A stretch of 47,330 nt of DNA from Pseudomonadota bacterium (GCA_023417315.1 JAEZFW010000058.1:1-47330); one strand, 5' to 3'. Shown: positions 1-8,517, counted from the stretch's first letter. Numbers and translations are program-made. The notes: generated by a model from the letters alone, not told the origin.

Positions 1-19
1 GCTCAGCCTTGGGCTGAGC
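1..19. repeat. Perfect short hairpin at window edge
   Basis: An 8 bp perfect stem (GCTCAGCC / GGCTGAGC) with a TTG loop. No T-run follows, so it is not a classical intrinsic terminator on the plus strand. It may be the 3' end structure of a gene lying outside the window. Confidence 0.4.
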
Positions 20-63
20 GCCGTCGCGATCGGACTGAATCGCTTGAATGTTTAAGCCGATCA

Positions 64-94
64 GGTTAACGCGATCGAGGGGTTAACGCGATCG
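64..94. repeat. 14 bp direct repeat GGTTAACGCGATCG
   Basis: Two identical copies, 64-77 and 81-94, separated by 3 bp. The second copy overlaps the stop codon of the small minus-strand gene. It is probably a local duplication; no function is evident. Confidence 0.6.
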
Positions 95-313
95 TGAAGG
101 ATTGCGGACTTCCTCTGGATCGTGCTCCTTAGCGCGATCTTTGGCCTGCTGCTCCGCGCGGCGAATCTCCTGCTCCTCTTCTGCGCTGACATCGCCAGCC
201 TGCTGGATCTCCTCTTGTCCGCGCTCAGATTGCACGAACTTACGCGTGGCTTCTCGATAGTTGCGGTCGGCAGTCTTGTTGCCTTCGCCTTCGTTGCGAG
301 GGGTCGTGCCCAT
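83..313 (-). CDS. Small highly charged hypothetical protein (76 aa)
   Basis: I do not recognise a named family, but this reads as a real gene. It has an ATG start preceded on the minus strand by CAGGAG at suitable distance, and a composition rich in E, R, Q and K with no hydrophobic segment. The N-terminus NEGEGNKTADRNYRE resembles small charged hypothetical proteins I recall from other proteobacteria (unverified). A soluble, possibly partly disordered or helical protein is likely. It lies divergently from the membrane protein that starts at 409, so the two may share the ~95 bp between them as promoter region. No function can be assigned. Confidence 0.65.
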   Translation of the reverse strand: MGTTPRNEGEGNKTADRNYREATRKFVQSERGQEEIQQAGDVSAEEEQEIRRAEQQAKDRAKEHDPEEVRNPSRSR

Positions 314-408
314 GATCCAAGCTCCTGTCTCGGGTGAACTCGAAAAGAACGCGCAAGCGACAAGCAGGTTCCGAGTATTCTTGGAGCGTGTACGGTTATG
401 CTGCGCGC

Positions 409-951
409 ATGTACTGGATCCTAGCTGCGCTATTGTTGATCGTAATGCTGGCCGTCCCCAAGCTGAGGCCGGTTGCGCTCGTCGGTCTCATGATCTTGGG
501 CGCGATGTTGGCGTGGGGGATGCTCGAGCGGCTGCGGGGCGTGGATCCCGATCAGCAGGTCGAGCGCGGGCGGCCCACCACGCCCGCGACGATGCTGCAG
601 GCAATTCCGGAGGAAGAAATCGAGCTCCATGACTTGACGCTGAGCGGTGGCGGAGCCCCGTTCCGATTGACCGGAAGTGTGAGCAACCAGTCGAGCAGCG
701 TGCGGCTCACATCGCTTATGTTGGATATCACGCGACGGGACTGCCATGAGGGCGCGCTGGATCCCAGCGGATGTACTGTCCTGTGGCAGACCCGTCAGTG
801 GGTGGAGCTGTCGGTGCCGCCACAGGAGCGGCGCGATTTCGCAGTTTCGATCTGGGCGCGGGGCGAAGCGCCGCGCGCAGTAGGTACCACGCAAGACGAG
901 TTCAAGATCATCGCTGCGAGTGGGCAGCCTGTGAAGGTCGAGCGAGATTGA
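409..951 (+). CDS. Single-pass membrane protein of unknown function
   Basis: From the ATG at 409 the protein has 180 aa. Residues ~1-38 are hydrophobic and look like two short or one long membrane segment. A soluble, probably beta-rich domain follows, with two cysteines in a DCHEGALDPSGC context (a possible disulfide if exported). The frame is open further up to a GTG at 334, but the membrane segment begins naturally at 409, so I prefer that start. The domain arrangement (anchor plus small beta domain) is seen in many uncharacterised envelope proteins. I do not recognise a family. The gene stands alone, followed by a structured non-coding stretch. Confidence 0.6.
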   Translation: MYWILAALLLIVMLAVPKLRPVALVGLMILGAMLAWGMLERLRGVDPDQQVERGRPTTPATMLQAIPEEEIELHDLTLSGGGAPFRLTGSVSNQSSSVRLTSLMLDITRRDCHEGALDPSGCTVLWQTRQWVELSVPPQERRDFAVSIWARGEAPRAVGTTQDEFKIIAASGQPVKVERD

Positions 952-1021
952 ATGCTCTCTCAACGTTCGGGGGTGTTTGCACAGTGCCATCTGAGCGTGG
1001 CTGTCGCCGGCCAAATCGTTG

Positions 1022-1086
1022 TCAGGGCCGCCGTGAATACGTCCATGTAGGCTCGTACGAAAACTTCCTGTTTTCGAACGCCCTGA
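1022..1086. repeat. Multi-hairpin intergenic element
   Basis: An outer stem TCAGGGC (1022-1028) / GCCCTGA (1080-1086) encloses a small hairpin TAC-GTCCAT-GTA (1038-1049) and a perfect 7 bp hairpin CGAAAAC-TTCCT-GTTTTCG (1058-1076). It lies in the 210 bp gap before the membrane protein at 1162. The layout (conserved-looking left part, a locus-specific hairpin, then a closing stem) resembles dispersed intergenic repeats I recall from marine gammaproteobacteria. That resemblance is memory only and unverified. Confidence 0.5.
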
Positions 1087-1161
1087 AAGCGATTTCCCGC
1101 CGCCAGCCACTGACGTCGCCCCGGTTCGTAATCAGAAGAGTCAAAACATAAACGGCTAAAC

Positions 1162-1764
1162 GTGCATATCGTTCTTTGCTATCTCATCGCCGGCTGGTCC
1201 GGTTTCTTCGTCATGGCGGTCGAGCTGCTCGGAGGTCGCTTGTTGGCGCCGACGTTCGGCAGCAGTATCTATGTGTGGGGCGCGATCATCACGATCTTCA
1301 TGCTTGCACTGTCGATTGGATATCTCGCGGGTGGGCGCTGGTCGACGCACGCTCCGAGTGTGGCTCGACTCGGGATCATTCTCATCGTTGCCGCATTGAG
1401 TGTGGCGCCCATGTTGGTGTTCGGTGAGCAGCTCTTGGAGCACGCGGCGGTGCTGGTGCCTGACCCGAGATTCGGTTCGTTACTCGCGGCGTCGGCGTTG
1501 TTCTTCGTGCCGACATTCTTCTCGGGAATGGTCTCGCCGTATGCGGTGAGATTGCTCGTGCGGGACCGTGCAACTTCCGGGCGGCGCGCGGGTCAACTCT
1601 ACTTCGTTTCCACGTTCGGAAGCGCAGCAGGCACGCTGCTCACTTCGTTCTACCTGGTGCTGCTGATGGAGGTAAATGTGATCTTGCTGTCGCTGATGGC
1701 CGTCTCGGTCGTGCTGGGGGGCGTCGCGTTGGTCAGTGGGAAAGGATCGGATGCGAACGCCTAG
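1162..1764 (+). CDS. Integral membrane half of a spermidine-synthase-like pair
   Basis: A 200 aa protein made almost entirely of hydrophobic helices (about six), starting with GTG. It matches the N-terminal membrane domain that precedes a spermidine-synthase fold in so-called fused MFS/spermidine synthase proteins: features include FFVMAVELLGGRLLAP near residue 15 and FVPTFFSGMVSPYAVRL near residue 115. Here the membrane part is a separate gene that overlaps the next one by 14 bp in a different frame, so the two are surely co-expressed and probably form one complex. The transported or modified substrate is unknown. Confidence 0.75.
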   Translation: MHIVLCYLIAGWSGFFVMAVELLGGRLLAPTFGSSIYVWGAIITIFMLALSIGYLAGGRWSTHAPSVARLGIILIVAALSVAPMLVFGEQLLEHAAVLVPDPRFGSLLAASALFFVPTFFSGMVSPYAVRLLVRDRATSGRRAGQLYFVSTFGSAAGTLLTSFYLVLLMEVNVILLSLMAVSVVLGGVALVSGKGSDANA

Positions 1765-2665
1765 TCTACTTTGGAAGCGTTCGCTGCTCGTGTGCGCAAC
1801 GCTCTTCGCCTCGGCGATCTCCGTCGCGGCGAGTGCGCAGAGCATGAAGCTCGTCCATTCGCAGCGCTCGTTGTATCGAGAGGTGATGGTCTACGAGGGG
1901 CGCGGTGTGCGCTGCATGTGCTTCACGCGCGACTGCCGGATCGGCAGACAGTCGTGCATGGATCTCGATCAGCCTGATCGCATCGTCATGAATTATCCGC
2001 AGATGATGCTCACCGCGCTGTACGCAAATCCGGAGCCGTCATCCGTTCTCATCATCGGACTGGGCGGTGGGACGATTCCACGAGCGCTTCAGCAGGTGGT
2101 ACCGAACGTTCGCATCGATGTCGTGGAGATCGATCCTGCAGTGGTGAGCGTAGCGAAGAAGCATTTCGGATTCGCCGAGAATGGGCGAGTGCGCGCGATT
2201 GCGTCGGACGGGCGCGTGTTCGTGAAGAGGGCACTGCGCGAAGGGAAACGTTACGATTTAGTGATGCTCGATGCGTTCGACCACGAATACATCCCCGAGC
2301 ACCTGCTCACACGGGAGTTCTTGAACGAGGTGAAATCGCTTCTCACGCCTGACGGTGTGCTCGCAGCGAACACGTTCTCCTCGAGCAGACTCTACGATCA
2401 TGAATCCGTTACCTATGCCGCGGTGTTTCCGACGTTCTTCAACTTGAAAAAGGACAATCGGGTCATCATCGCGAGCAATGGCGCGCTGCCCACTAAGGAA
2501 ATGCTGCGTGCAAATAGCCGGCGATTCGCACAGCCATTCAGGCGCTTCGGCTTCGATGCTTCTGCGATGGTGCCACTGTTCAAGACGACACCTGATTGGA
2601 ACCGCGACGCGCGTGTGCTCACCGATCAGTACTCGCCAGCGAATCTGTTGAATCTCGATCGGTGA
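1751..2665 (+). CDS. Spermidine-synthase-like protein with export signal
   Basis: A 304 aa protein starting at ATG 1751, with GGAAAGG about 6 nt upstream inside the preceding gene. Residues ~1-30 (KR, then LLVCATLFASAISVAASAQS) look like a Sec signal peptide or N-terminal anchor. The rest has the Rossmann methyltransferase-like spermidine synthase fold: IIGLGGGTIPRAL for the nucleotide loop, VEIDPAVV for the acidic ribose-binding residue, and MLDAFDHEYIPEHL at the active-site loop. A cysteine cluster RCMCFTRDCRIGRQSC (about residues 54-69) precedes it and is unusual for the family. Paired with the overlapping membrane gene. Whether it is really an aminopropyltransferase is doubtful, because an exported enzyme would not normally see decarboxylated SAM. 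Confidence 0.7.
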   Translation: MRTPSLLWKRSLLVCATLFASAISVAASAQSMKLVHSQRSLYREVMVYEGRGVRCMCFTRDCRIGRQSCMDLDQPDRIVMNYPQMMLTALYANPEPSSVLIIGLGGGTIPRALQQVVPNVRIDVVEIDPAVVSVAKKHFGFAENGRVRAIASDGRVFVKRALREGKRYDLVMLDAFDHEYIPEHLLTREFLNEVKSLLTPDGVLAANTFSSSRLYDHESVTYAAVFPTFFNLKKDNRVIIASNGALPTKEMLRANSRRFAQPFRRFGFDASAMVPLFKTTPDWNRDARVLTDQYSPANLLNLDR

Positions 2666-2679
2666 CAAATGCTCATGAG

Positions 2680-2703
2680 GGGTGACAGGTGACGAGTGAC
2701 GAG
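2680..2703. repeat. Solo arm of tandem word GGTGACR / AGTGACG
   Basis: Three consecutive 7-mers (GGTGACA, GGTGACG, AGTGACG) begin 15 bp after the preceding stop codon. The word matches those in the full inverted-repeat elements at 20114, 21373 and 36565, but no matching downstream arm is present before the next gene. Probably a half or decayed element of the same family. Confidence 0.5.
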
Positions 2704-2858
2704 CAAGAGCGATTCTGCAGGTCCACGGCGGTTGCCTAGATTTGGCGGGTCGTGGATGTCTGATACTTAGACAAGCTACACGGTCGCTTCTCTTCTTTTG
2801 CGGGCTCGGCGTGCTTTGCGAGAGAATCTTCTTCCTTGGAGAGCCGGAGAAGAACCCG

Positions 2859-3848
2859 ATGGCTACGAAGGCGAAGATTTCTGCCAAGCGCAAGCGCGCA
2901 CCCGCGCGGCGCAAAACACCGAGGAAGGCCGCGCCGCGCACTCGCGGTATCCAGCCGAACGAGTGTCGCTTGGAAACCCTACCGGCGGAGGCCGCCGATG
3001 TCGCGGCTCGCATCGAGCGCGAAGGTGGCTTGCTCATCGGCAGTTACTGCGAGCCGTTAGGCAAGAACCCGCTGTTGCTCGCCGTGTTACCGATCGATCG
3101 CGTCGAGCCGACTCCGTTCCAACGCGACCTATCGGATGCTCATTACAAGAAGCTCTCCGGCGTTATCGACAAGACGGGACTGTTTCTCGATCCCGTCATT
3201 GCGATTACCGCGCCCGAGGAAGGGTTCTGGACCCCCAATGGCAGGCATCGCTTGGAGGCCATGCGGCGCCTCGGGGCGAAATCCATCGTTGCGATCGTCG
3301 TGCCCAAACGCGAGATCGCTTGGCAGATCCTCGCACTCAACACCGAGAAGGCGCATAACTTGCGAGAACGTGCGCTCGAGGTCATCCGCATCTACAAGGG
3401 GCTTCTCGAAGAGGACGCGAATAGACCCGAAAGTGACTTCTCGTTCTATCTGGAAGAAGCGGCACTCGTGACGCTGGGATTATGCTACGAGCGCAAAGGC
3501 AATTTCGCGGGCGGTTCCTACCATCCGATTCTGCGCCGGTTGGAAGAATTCTCCTCGGAGCCGTTGCGCAAAATGTTGCCGCAGCACGAGAAGGTCGCGA
3601 ACGAACTGTTCGAGCTCGATTCACAAGTGAGCGAGGTCGTGGACAAGCTCAAGGAGCGTGGGCTCGTGAGCCCTTATCTGCGCTCCTTCGTCGTTGCGCG
3701 TATCAACCCCCTCAGATGGATCCAGGACGATCTGCCGCCGCTTGCGCAGGTGTTGAAGACCATGCGCGAGCGCGCCGAGCGGTTCAACGTAGACAAAGTG
3801 AAACCGCAAGACCTCGCCCGCAGCGGCGGCCCACCGGATGAGGCCTAA
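2859..3848 (+). CDS. Orphan ParB/Srx-fold nuclease-like protein with basic tail
   Basis: A 329 aa protein. I start it at ATG 2859, which has GGAGAAG 8-10 nt upstream; the frame is open further up but that part is not protein-like. Residues ~2-30 are a Lys/Arg/Ala-rich tail, likely disordered and DNA-binding. A ParB-like N domain follows: PTPFQRDLSDAHYKKL, then FWTPNGRHRLEAMRRLGA, where GRHRLEA sits at the position of the GERR-type nucleotide motif of ParB. The C-terminal half is helical. There is no parA and no visible parS next to it, so a chromosome-partition role is not supported; it may be a ParB-like regulator or CTP-binding protein. It stands alone between two repeat elements. Confidence 0.75.
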   Translation: MATKAKISAKRKRAPARRKTPRKAAPRTRGIQPNECRLETLPAEAADVAARIEREGGLLIGSYCEPLGKNPLLLAVLPIDRVEPTPFQRDLSDAHYKKLSGVIDKTGLFLDPVIAITAPEEGFWTPNGRHRLEAMRRLGAKSIVAIVVPKREIAWQILALNTEKAHNLRERALEVIRIYKGLLEEDANRPESDFSFYLEEAALVTLGLCYERKGNFAGGSYHPILRRLEEFSSEPLRKMLPQHEKVANELFELDSQVSEVVDKLKERGLVSPYLRSFVVARINPLRWIQDDLPPLAQVLKTMRERAERFNVDKVKPQDLARSGGPPDEA

Positions 3849-3894
3849 CTCTGCTCGCACCGATTGGTCTCGGTTGAGAGACCGCAGAACTTAT

Positions 3895-4015
3895 CTCGCG
3901 GCGATCGCGGCGACCGCGGCGCAAGTCAGGGAGAGGAGATCCCGAACTGGGTTTCTACAGTGCGGCTTCTCATCTCTTCTAGTTCTTTCGCCGCGGTCGC
4001 CGCGTTCGCCGCGAG
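3895..4015. repeat. Word-built inverted repeat (CGCGGCGAY)
   Basis: Arm 1 at 3895-3921 contains three near-copies of a 9-mer (CGCGGCGAT, CGCGGCGAC, CGCGGCGCA). Arm 2 at 3989-4015 is its reverse complement with one mismatch in 27 positions. The loop is 67 bp. It fills much of the 338 bp gap between the ParB-like gene and accA, in which I see no gene. The stem could end or protect the upstream transcript. Confidence 0.85.
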
Positions 4016-4125
4016 AGTTTCCCCTCGTCTCAATGGGGAGTGGGCAAGAAGCCGACAGTAGCTGAGCAGCCGACACTTTTCAGGATGCGCACGAGACCTC
4101 GGTGACAGGGCTCGGAGGGATTTCC

Positions 4126-4154
4126 TTGCCCTCGGACCCGGCGCCCGTTATGTT
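4126..4154 (+). promoter_or_regulatory. Candidate sigma-70 promoter for accA
   Basis: TTGCCC at 4126-4131 and TATGTT at 4149-4154 with exactly 17 bp between them, 32 bp before the accA start. Two hexamers at four of six matches with ideal spacing; no experimental support. Confidence 0.45.
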
Positions 4155-4186
4155 CCGCGGTCTGTGATCCCGGAAGTTAAGTCTGT

Positions 4187-5146
4187 ATGGCAATGAATTT
4201 CCTCGACTTCGAGCAACCCATCGCGGAGCTCGAGGCGAAGATCGACGAATTGAAGTTCGTCTCCAGCGATGCGGAGGTGAACATCGGCGAGGAGATCGCG
4301 CGCCTACGCGCGAAGAGCCGCGCGCTCACGACGAGCATTTTTTCGAATCTAACGCAGTGGCAGATCGCGCAGCTCGCACGTCATCCGCAACGCCCTTACA
4401 CACTTGACTACATCAGCGCCATCCTGACGGATTTCCAGGAGCTGCACGGCGATCGAATGTATGCGGACGATCACGCAATCGTCGGTGGTCCTGCCCGGCT
4501 CGAGGGGCAGCCCGTGATGATCATTGGCCATCAGAAGGGCCGCGATACGAAGGAGCGTGTCCGCCGCAACTATGGCATGCCCAAGCCTGAAGGCTATCGC
4601 AAGGCGCTGCGCCTCATGAAGATGGCCGAGCGCTTTCAAATGCCGCTCATCACGTTGATCGATACTGCGGGTGCCTATCCAGGTGTCGGCGCAGAGGAGC
4701 GTGGGCAGAGCGAGGCTATTGCGCGCAATCTGTTCGAGATGTCGAAGCTGCAGATCCCCGTGATCAGCGTCGTGATCGGCGAAGGCGGCTCGGGCGGTGC
4801 GCTGGCGATCGGCGTATGCGATCGCTTACTCATGCTTCAGTACAGCATCTACTCAGTCATTTCTCCAGAAGGGTGTGCAGGTATTCTCTGGCGTAGCGCG
4901 GAGAAGAAGGATCTTGCGGCGGAAGCAATGGGTGTGAGCGCCGAGCGCATCGCGAAGCTCGGCGTCGTAGATGAAGTGATCAAGGAACCGCTGGGCGGGG
5001 CTCATCGCGATCCGCAAGCGATGGCGGAATCCGTGCGCGATTGCATTCTGCGCCACCTGCGCGAGCTGCAATCGAAATCGATCGATCAAGTCATGAACGC
5101 CCGCGCGCAACGGCTGCGAATGTACGGCGTGTACAGCGAAAGCTGA
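4187..5146 (+). CDS. accA: Acetyl-CoA carboxylase carboxyltransferase subunit alpha
   Basis: AccA forms the carboxyltransferase of acetyl-CoA carboxylase with AccD and moves the carboxyl group from carboxybiotin to acetyl-CoA, the committed step of fatty acid synthesis in the cytoplasm. The 319 aa product has the normal length and family landmarks: the N-terminal FLDFEQPIAELEAKIDEL, LHGDRMYADD near residue 90, TLIDTAGAYPG near 158 and the oxyanion-type GEGGSGGALA near 204. Two in-frame ATGs lie at 4187 and 4193; the first is closer to the GGAAG sequence. tilS follows with a 59 bp gap, a common gammaproteobacterial pairing. Confidence 0.97.
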   Translation: MAMNFLDFEQPIAELEAKIDELKFVSSDAEVNIGEEIARLRAKSRALTTSIFSNLTQWQIAQLARHPQRPYTLDYISAILTDFQELHGDRMYADDHAIVGGPARLEGQPVMIIGHQKGRDTKERVRRNYGMPKPEGYRKALRLMKMAERFQMPLITLIDTAGAYPGVGAEERGQSEAIARNLFEMSKLQIPVISVVIGEGGSGGALAIGVCDRLLMLQYSIYSVISPEGCAGILWRSAEKKDLAAEAMGVSAERIAKLGVVDEVIKEPLGGAHRDPQAMAESVRDCILRHLRELQSKSIDQVMNARAQRLRMYGVYSES

Positions 5147-5205
5147 GCGCGACAACAAGTCGAGTTGCCTTCGGGCTCGCGTCGCGAGGACCAAGCAACG
5201 CTCAA

Positions 5206-6558
5206 ATGGCTGACGTGTCTGTTTTCACTCCAGATCGTCTGCGAAGCTCGCTGCTACGCATCTTGCCACCCGGCACCTCGGGTGCGTGCGTGGCCTTTAG
5301 CGGCGGCCTCGACTCCACGGTACTGTTGACCGCGATGGCGCGCATTCGGCACACGCTTGGGTCTACCGTGCGCGCGATTCACATCGACCATCAATTGCAG
5401 CGCGCGTCCTCGACGTGGGCCAGTCAGTGCCGCGAGCTGGCGGATCGCTTGGAGATCCCGTTCGCGACGGTTCGAGTGAACGTCCCGATGAGCTCGGAAG
5501 GACTCGAAGGAGCTGCGCGGGTCGCTCGCTACGATGCCTTGCGTGGCGAGATCGTAGCCGGTGAGGTACTGCTCACCGCGCACCACGCCGACGATCAGCT
5601 CGAAACGATGCTCCTCGCGCTCGCACGCGGCGCGGGTGCGCGCGGTCTCGGCGCCTCGCCAGCCGTGCAGCAATTCGGCCAGGGTTGGCTCGCTCGACCG
5701 TTACTCGAATTCACGCGGCTCGACCTTGAATCGTGGGCGCGGGCGGAAGGGCTCACTTGGATCGAAGATCCAATGAACGACTCGCTCTCTATGGATCGCA
5801 ATTTCTTGCGACACGAGGTGTTGCCGAAGTTGCGCGCGCGATGGCCCGCCATCGCAAGTGCGGGCGTACGCGCGACGCTGCACCTTCAAGAAACCTCCGT
5901 GCTCCTCGATGATCTCGCGCAACTCGACCTGGAGCAGGTGAGCATTGGACCTTGTTTGCAAACGGATCAGCTTGCGCGCCTGAGCGCAGCACGCCGTCGG
6001 AATGTCTTGCGCTTTTGGCTGCGGATGCAAGGGGTACGCGCACCCTCGACACGTCGCTTAGCCGCCCTAGATCACGACATGCTGGTTGCGCAATCCGACC
6101 GCGTGCCGCGCGCCGTCGTGGAAGGGGCCGAGATCCGCCGGCATCGCAAGCTCCTTTATTGCATGCGCGGACTTCCCCCTGTGCCTGTGCACGCACAGGA
6201 ATGGGATACGAGCTCTGCGCTCGCGTTGCCGGAAGGACTGGGGACGCTGAAATGGGAGCCTGTGACAGGCGCCGGACTCAGCGTAGAGCGCTTGCCCAAG
6301 TCGCTCTCCGTGAGATTTCGACAAGGAGGAGAAACGCTGAAGGCGGCGGGGGAGGCGCATCACCGCTCGCTCAAGAAGCGACTTCAAGAAGCGAAGATCT
6401 TGCCTTGGTGGCGCGGACGATTGCCGATCGTATATGCGGGCGATCGACTCGTCGCCGTCGGCGATTTATGGGTGAATGCGGAGCTTGCGGCGGGTGAAAG
6501 CGAGCTCGGAATGCGAATAGTATGGATCCATAAGCCTCCGATCTACGCGCTCCGATGA
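5206..6558 (+). CDS. tilS: tRNA(Ile)-lysidine synthetase TilS
   Basis: TilS attaches lysine to C34 of tRNA(Ile)(CAU), which lets it read AUA and be charged with isoleucine. The start at ATG 5206 gives 450 aa. The PP-loop ATP pyrophosphatase motif SGGLDST lies near residue 33, followed by AIHIDHQLQ and the HHADDQLETMLL block typical of TilS, then DPMNDSLSMDRNFLRHEVLP. The C-terminal region with VRFRQGGE and LKKRLQEAKILPWWR matches the TilS C-terminal tRNA-binding domain. The frame is open upstream into accA, but that extension is not conserved-looking. Likely co-transcribed with accA. Confidence 0.96.
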   Translation: MADVSVFTPDRLRSSLLRILPPGTSGACVAFSGGLDSTVLLTAMARIRHTLGSTVRAIHIDHQLQRASSTWASQCRELADRLEIPFATVRVNVPMSSEGLEGAARVARYDALRGEIVAGEVLLTAHHADDQLETMLLALARGAGARGLGASPAVQQFGQGWLARPLLEFTRLDLESWARAEGLTWIEDPMNDSLSMDRNFLRHEVLPKLRARWPAIASAGVRATLHLQETSVLLDDLAQLDLEQVSIGPCLQTDQLARLSAARRRNVLRFWLRMQGVRAPSTRRLAALDHDMLVAQSDRVPRAVVEGAEIRRHRKLLYCMRGLPPVPVHAQEWDTSSALALPEGLGTLKWEPVTGAGLSVERLPKSLSVRFRQGGETLKAAGEAHHRSLKKRLQEAKILPWWRGRLPIVYAGDRLVAVGDLWVNAELAAGESELGMRIVWIHKPPIYALR

Positions 6559-6755
6559 AGTCTCGCTGCGACTTTTCGCATTGAGCAATCCAGGTGCAGT
6601 GGGGTCGTCGCTACAAAAAGAATTCCAGTTTCGGCTCGCCCTCACTTTCATCGCAACGTGCTCTCGGATAGACTGCCCTCCCGTCGTAAATGACGGCGAT
6701 GCGATGTTCCGCATCACCGTTCGAATTTCTTTCCTCTCTCGCGACGGTGCCAACG

Positions 6756-8402
6756 ATGACGCGTTATATCTGTGTGACCGGCGGTGTCGTGTCCTCGCTG
6801 GGCAAGGGCATCGCGGCTGCTTCCCTGGGCGCGATCCTCGAGGCTCGCGGCCTCAAAGTCAGCATGGTCAAGCTCGATCCGTACATCAACGTCGATCCGG
6901 GCACGATGAGTCCTTTTCAGCACGGCGAAGTGTTCGTCACCACGGACGGCACCGAGACCGATCTCGATCTCGGACACTACGAGCGTTTCGTTCGTACGAC
7001 CACTTCCCGGAACAGTAACTTCACGACCGGGCGCATCTACGAGCGCGTGATCGCGAAAGAGCGGCGCGGCGATTACTTGGGTGCGACCGTTCAAGTCATT
7101 CCGCACATCACCGATGAGATCAAGCATTGCATTCGCCTGGGCGCCGGCGATGCGGACGTCTGCATGGTGGAGATCGGCGGCACCGTAGGTGACATCGAGT
7201 CGCTGCCATTCTTGGAGGCGATTCGTCAGCTTGGCGTCGAGTTGGGGCGCAACAACGTCATTTACATGCACTTGACGTTGATTCCGTACATCCCGAGCTC
7301 CGGCGAGATCAAGACCAAGCCGACGCAGCACTCGGTCAAGGAGTTGCGCTCGATCGGTATTCAACCCGACATCCTGCTGTGCCGCGCGCGCAATCCGCTG
7401 CCAGAAGAGCAGCGCAGAAAGATCGCGCTATTCACGAATGTCGAAGAACGCGCGGTCATTTCCGCCATCGACGCCGATGACCTCTACAAAATCCCGCTCC
7501 TACTGCACGAGGAGGGGCTCGACGAGATCGTCGTCGACAAGCTGCGCCTGAACGTGCCGCCCGCGGACTTGAGCGAATGGCGGCATGTCGTGAATGCCAA
7601 GGCCAACCCCGACATGGAAGTGACGATCGCGATGGTCGGCAAGTACGTCAACCTTCGGGATTCCTACATCTCGCTGACCGAGGCGCTCATTCACGCCGGC
7701 GTACGCACGCGCACGCGCGTGAACATTCAGTTCATCGAGGCGACGGATGTCGAGAAGCATGGGACGGGATGCCTGGAGGGCGTCGACGCGATTCTGGTGC
7801 CAGGCGGTTTCGGCGAGCGCGGCATCGACGGCAAGATCGCAGCGATACGCTATGCACGCGAACGCCAGATTCCGTATCTCGGCATTTGCCTCGGCATGCA
7901 GTTGGCGATCATCGAGTATGCGCGCCATGTCGCTGGCCTCGAAGGCGCGAACTCCACCGAGTTCAACCGCACGACGCCGCATCCGGTCATCGCACTGATC
8001 ACCGAGTGGCAGGACCAGAAGGGCACTGTCGAGCAGCGCACAGAAGAGTCGAAGCTCGGTGGCACGATGCGCCTGGGCGCGCAGGAAGTGCGCTTGTCGC
8101 ACGGGTCGCGTGCTCACCAGATTTATGGATCCGATGTCATCATGGAGCGCCATCGTCATCGGTTCGAGTTCAATAATCGCTACCTGCAGAAGCTCATGAA
8201 CGCAGGCTTGCGCTTCCCCGGGTTCTCGCGAGACGGTCTGGTGGAAGTGATCGAGCTGCCGAACCATCCGTTCTTCGTCGCAAGCCAATTCCATCCGGAG
8301 TTTCACTCGACCCCACGCGACGGACACCCCCTGTTCACCGGTTTCATGAAAGCGGCTCGCGCACACAAACAGCAGCAGATGCCGGTGGCGGTGAATGGGT
8401 GA
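6756..8402 (+). CDS. pyrG: CTP synthase
   Basis: Makes CTP from UTP using glutamine-derived ammonia and ATP. The ATG at 6756 gives 548 aa, the usual length. The N-terminal synthetase domain starts MTRYICVTGGVVSSLGKG and carries DPYINVDPGTMSPFQHGEVF. The C-terminal class I glutamine amidotransferase domain shows GGFGERG, the nucleophile elbow GICLGMQLA (Cys) and SQFHPEFHS with the His/Glu pair. Followed by kdsA and eno, the classical pyrG-kdsA-eno order. The 197 bp gap before it holds no gene I can see. Confidence 0.98.
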   Translation: MTRYICVTGGVVSSLGKGIAAASLGAILEARGLKVSMVKLDPYINVDPGTMSPFQHGEVFVTTDGTETDLDLGHYERFVRTTTSRNSNFTTGRIYERVIAKERRGDYLGATVQVIPHITDEIKHCIRLGAGDADVCMVEIGGTVGDIESLPFLEAIRQLGVELGRNNVIYMHLTLIPYIPSSGEIKTKPTQHSVKELRSIGIQPDILLCRARNPLPEEQRRKIALFTNVEERAVISAIDADDLYKIPLLLHEEGLDEIVVDKLRLNVPPADLSEWRHVVNAKANPDMEVTIAMVGKYVNLRDSYISLTEALIHAGVRTRTRVNIQFIEATDVEKHGTGCLEGVDAILVPGGFGERGIDGKIAAIRYARERQIPYLGICLGMQLAIIEYARHVAGLEGANSTEFNRTTPHPVIALITEWQDQKGTVEQRTEESKLGGTMRLGAQEVRLSHGSRAHQIYGSDVIMERHRHRFEFNNRYLQKLMNAGLRFPGFSRDGLVEVIELPNHPFFVASQFHPEFHSTPRDGHPLFTGFMKAARAHKQQQMPVAVNG

Positions 8403-8407
8403 TCCAT

Positions 8408-8509
8408 GGCCAACTGGCCACTGGCTACTGGCCAGCGAAGAGCGCCCACAGATCTCGAGATCCTATTTACATTCTGGCCGATTGCCAGTGGCCAGTTAGC
8501 CAGTAGGCC
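8408..8509. repeat. Word-built inverted repeat (ACTGGCC)
   Basis: Arm 1 (8408-8435) is a run of the 7-mer ACTGGCC/ACTGGCT. Arm 2 (8474-8509) carries the complementary GGCCAGT/AGCCAGT words. The loop is 38 bp. It begins 6 bp after the pyrG stop and ends 8 bp before the kdsA start, so the whole intergenic space is the element and its right arm reaches the kdsA ribosome-binding region. It could therefore affect either the pyrG transcript end or kdsA translation. Confidence 0.85.
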
Positions 8510-8517
8510 CAGCAGCC

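Noticed and set aside
3895..4015. Inverted repeat as a parS site for the ParB-like gene
   Set aside because: It has the same word-built form as many elements beside unrelated genes and does not resemble the canonical 16 bp parS palindrome.
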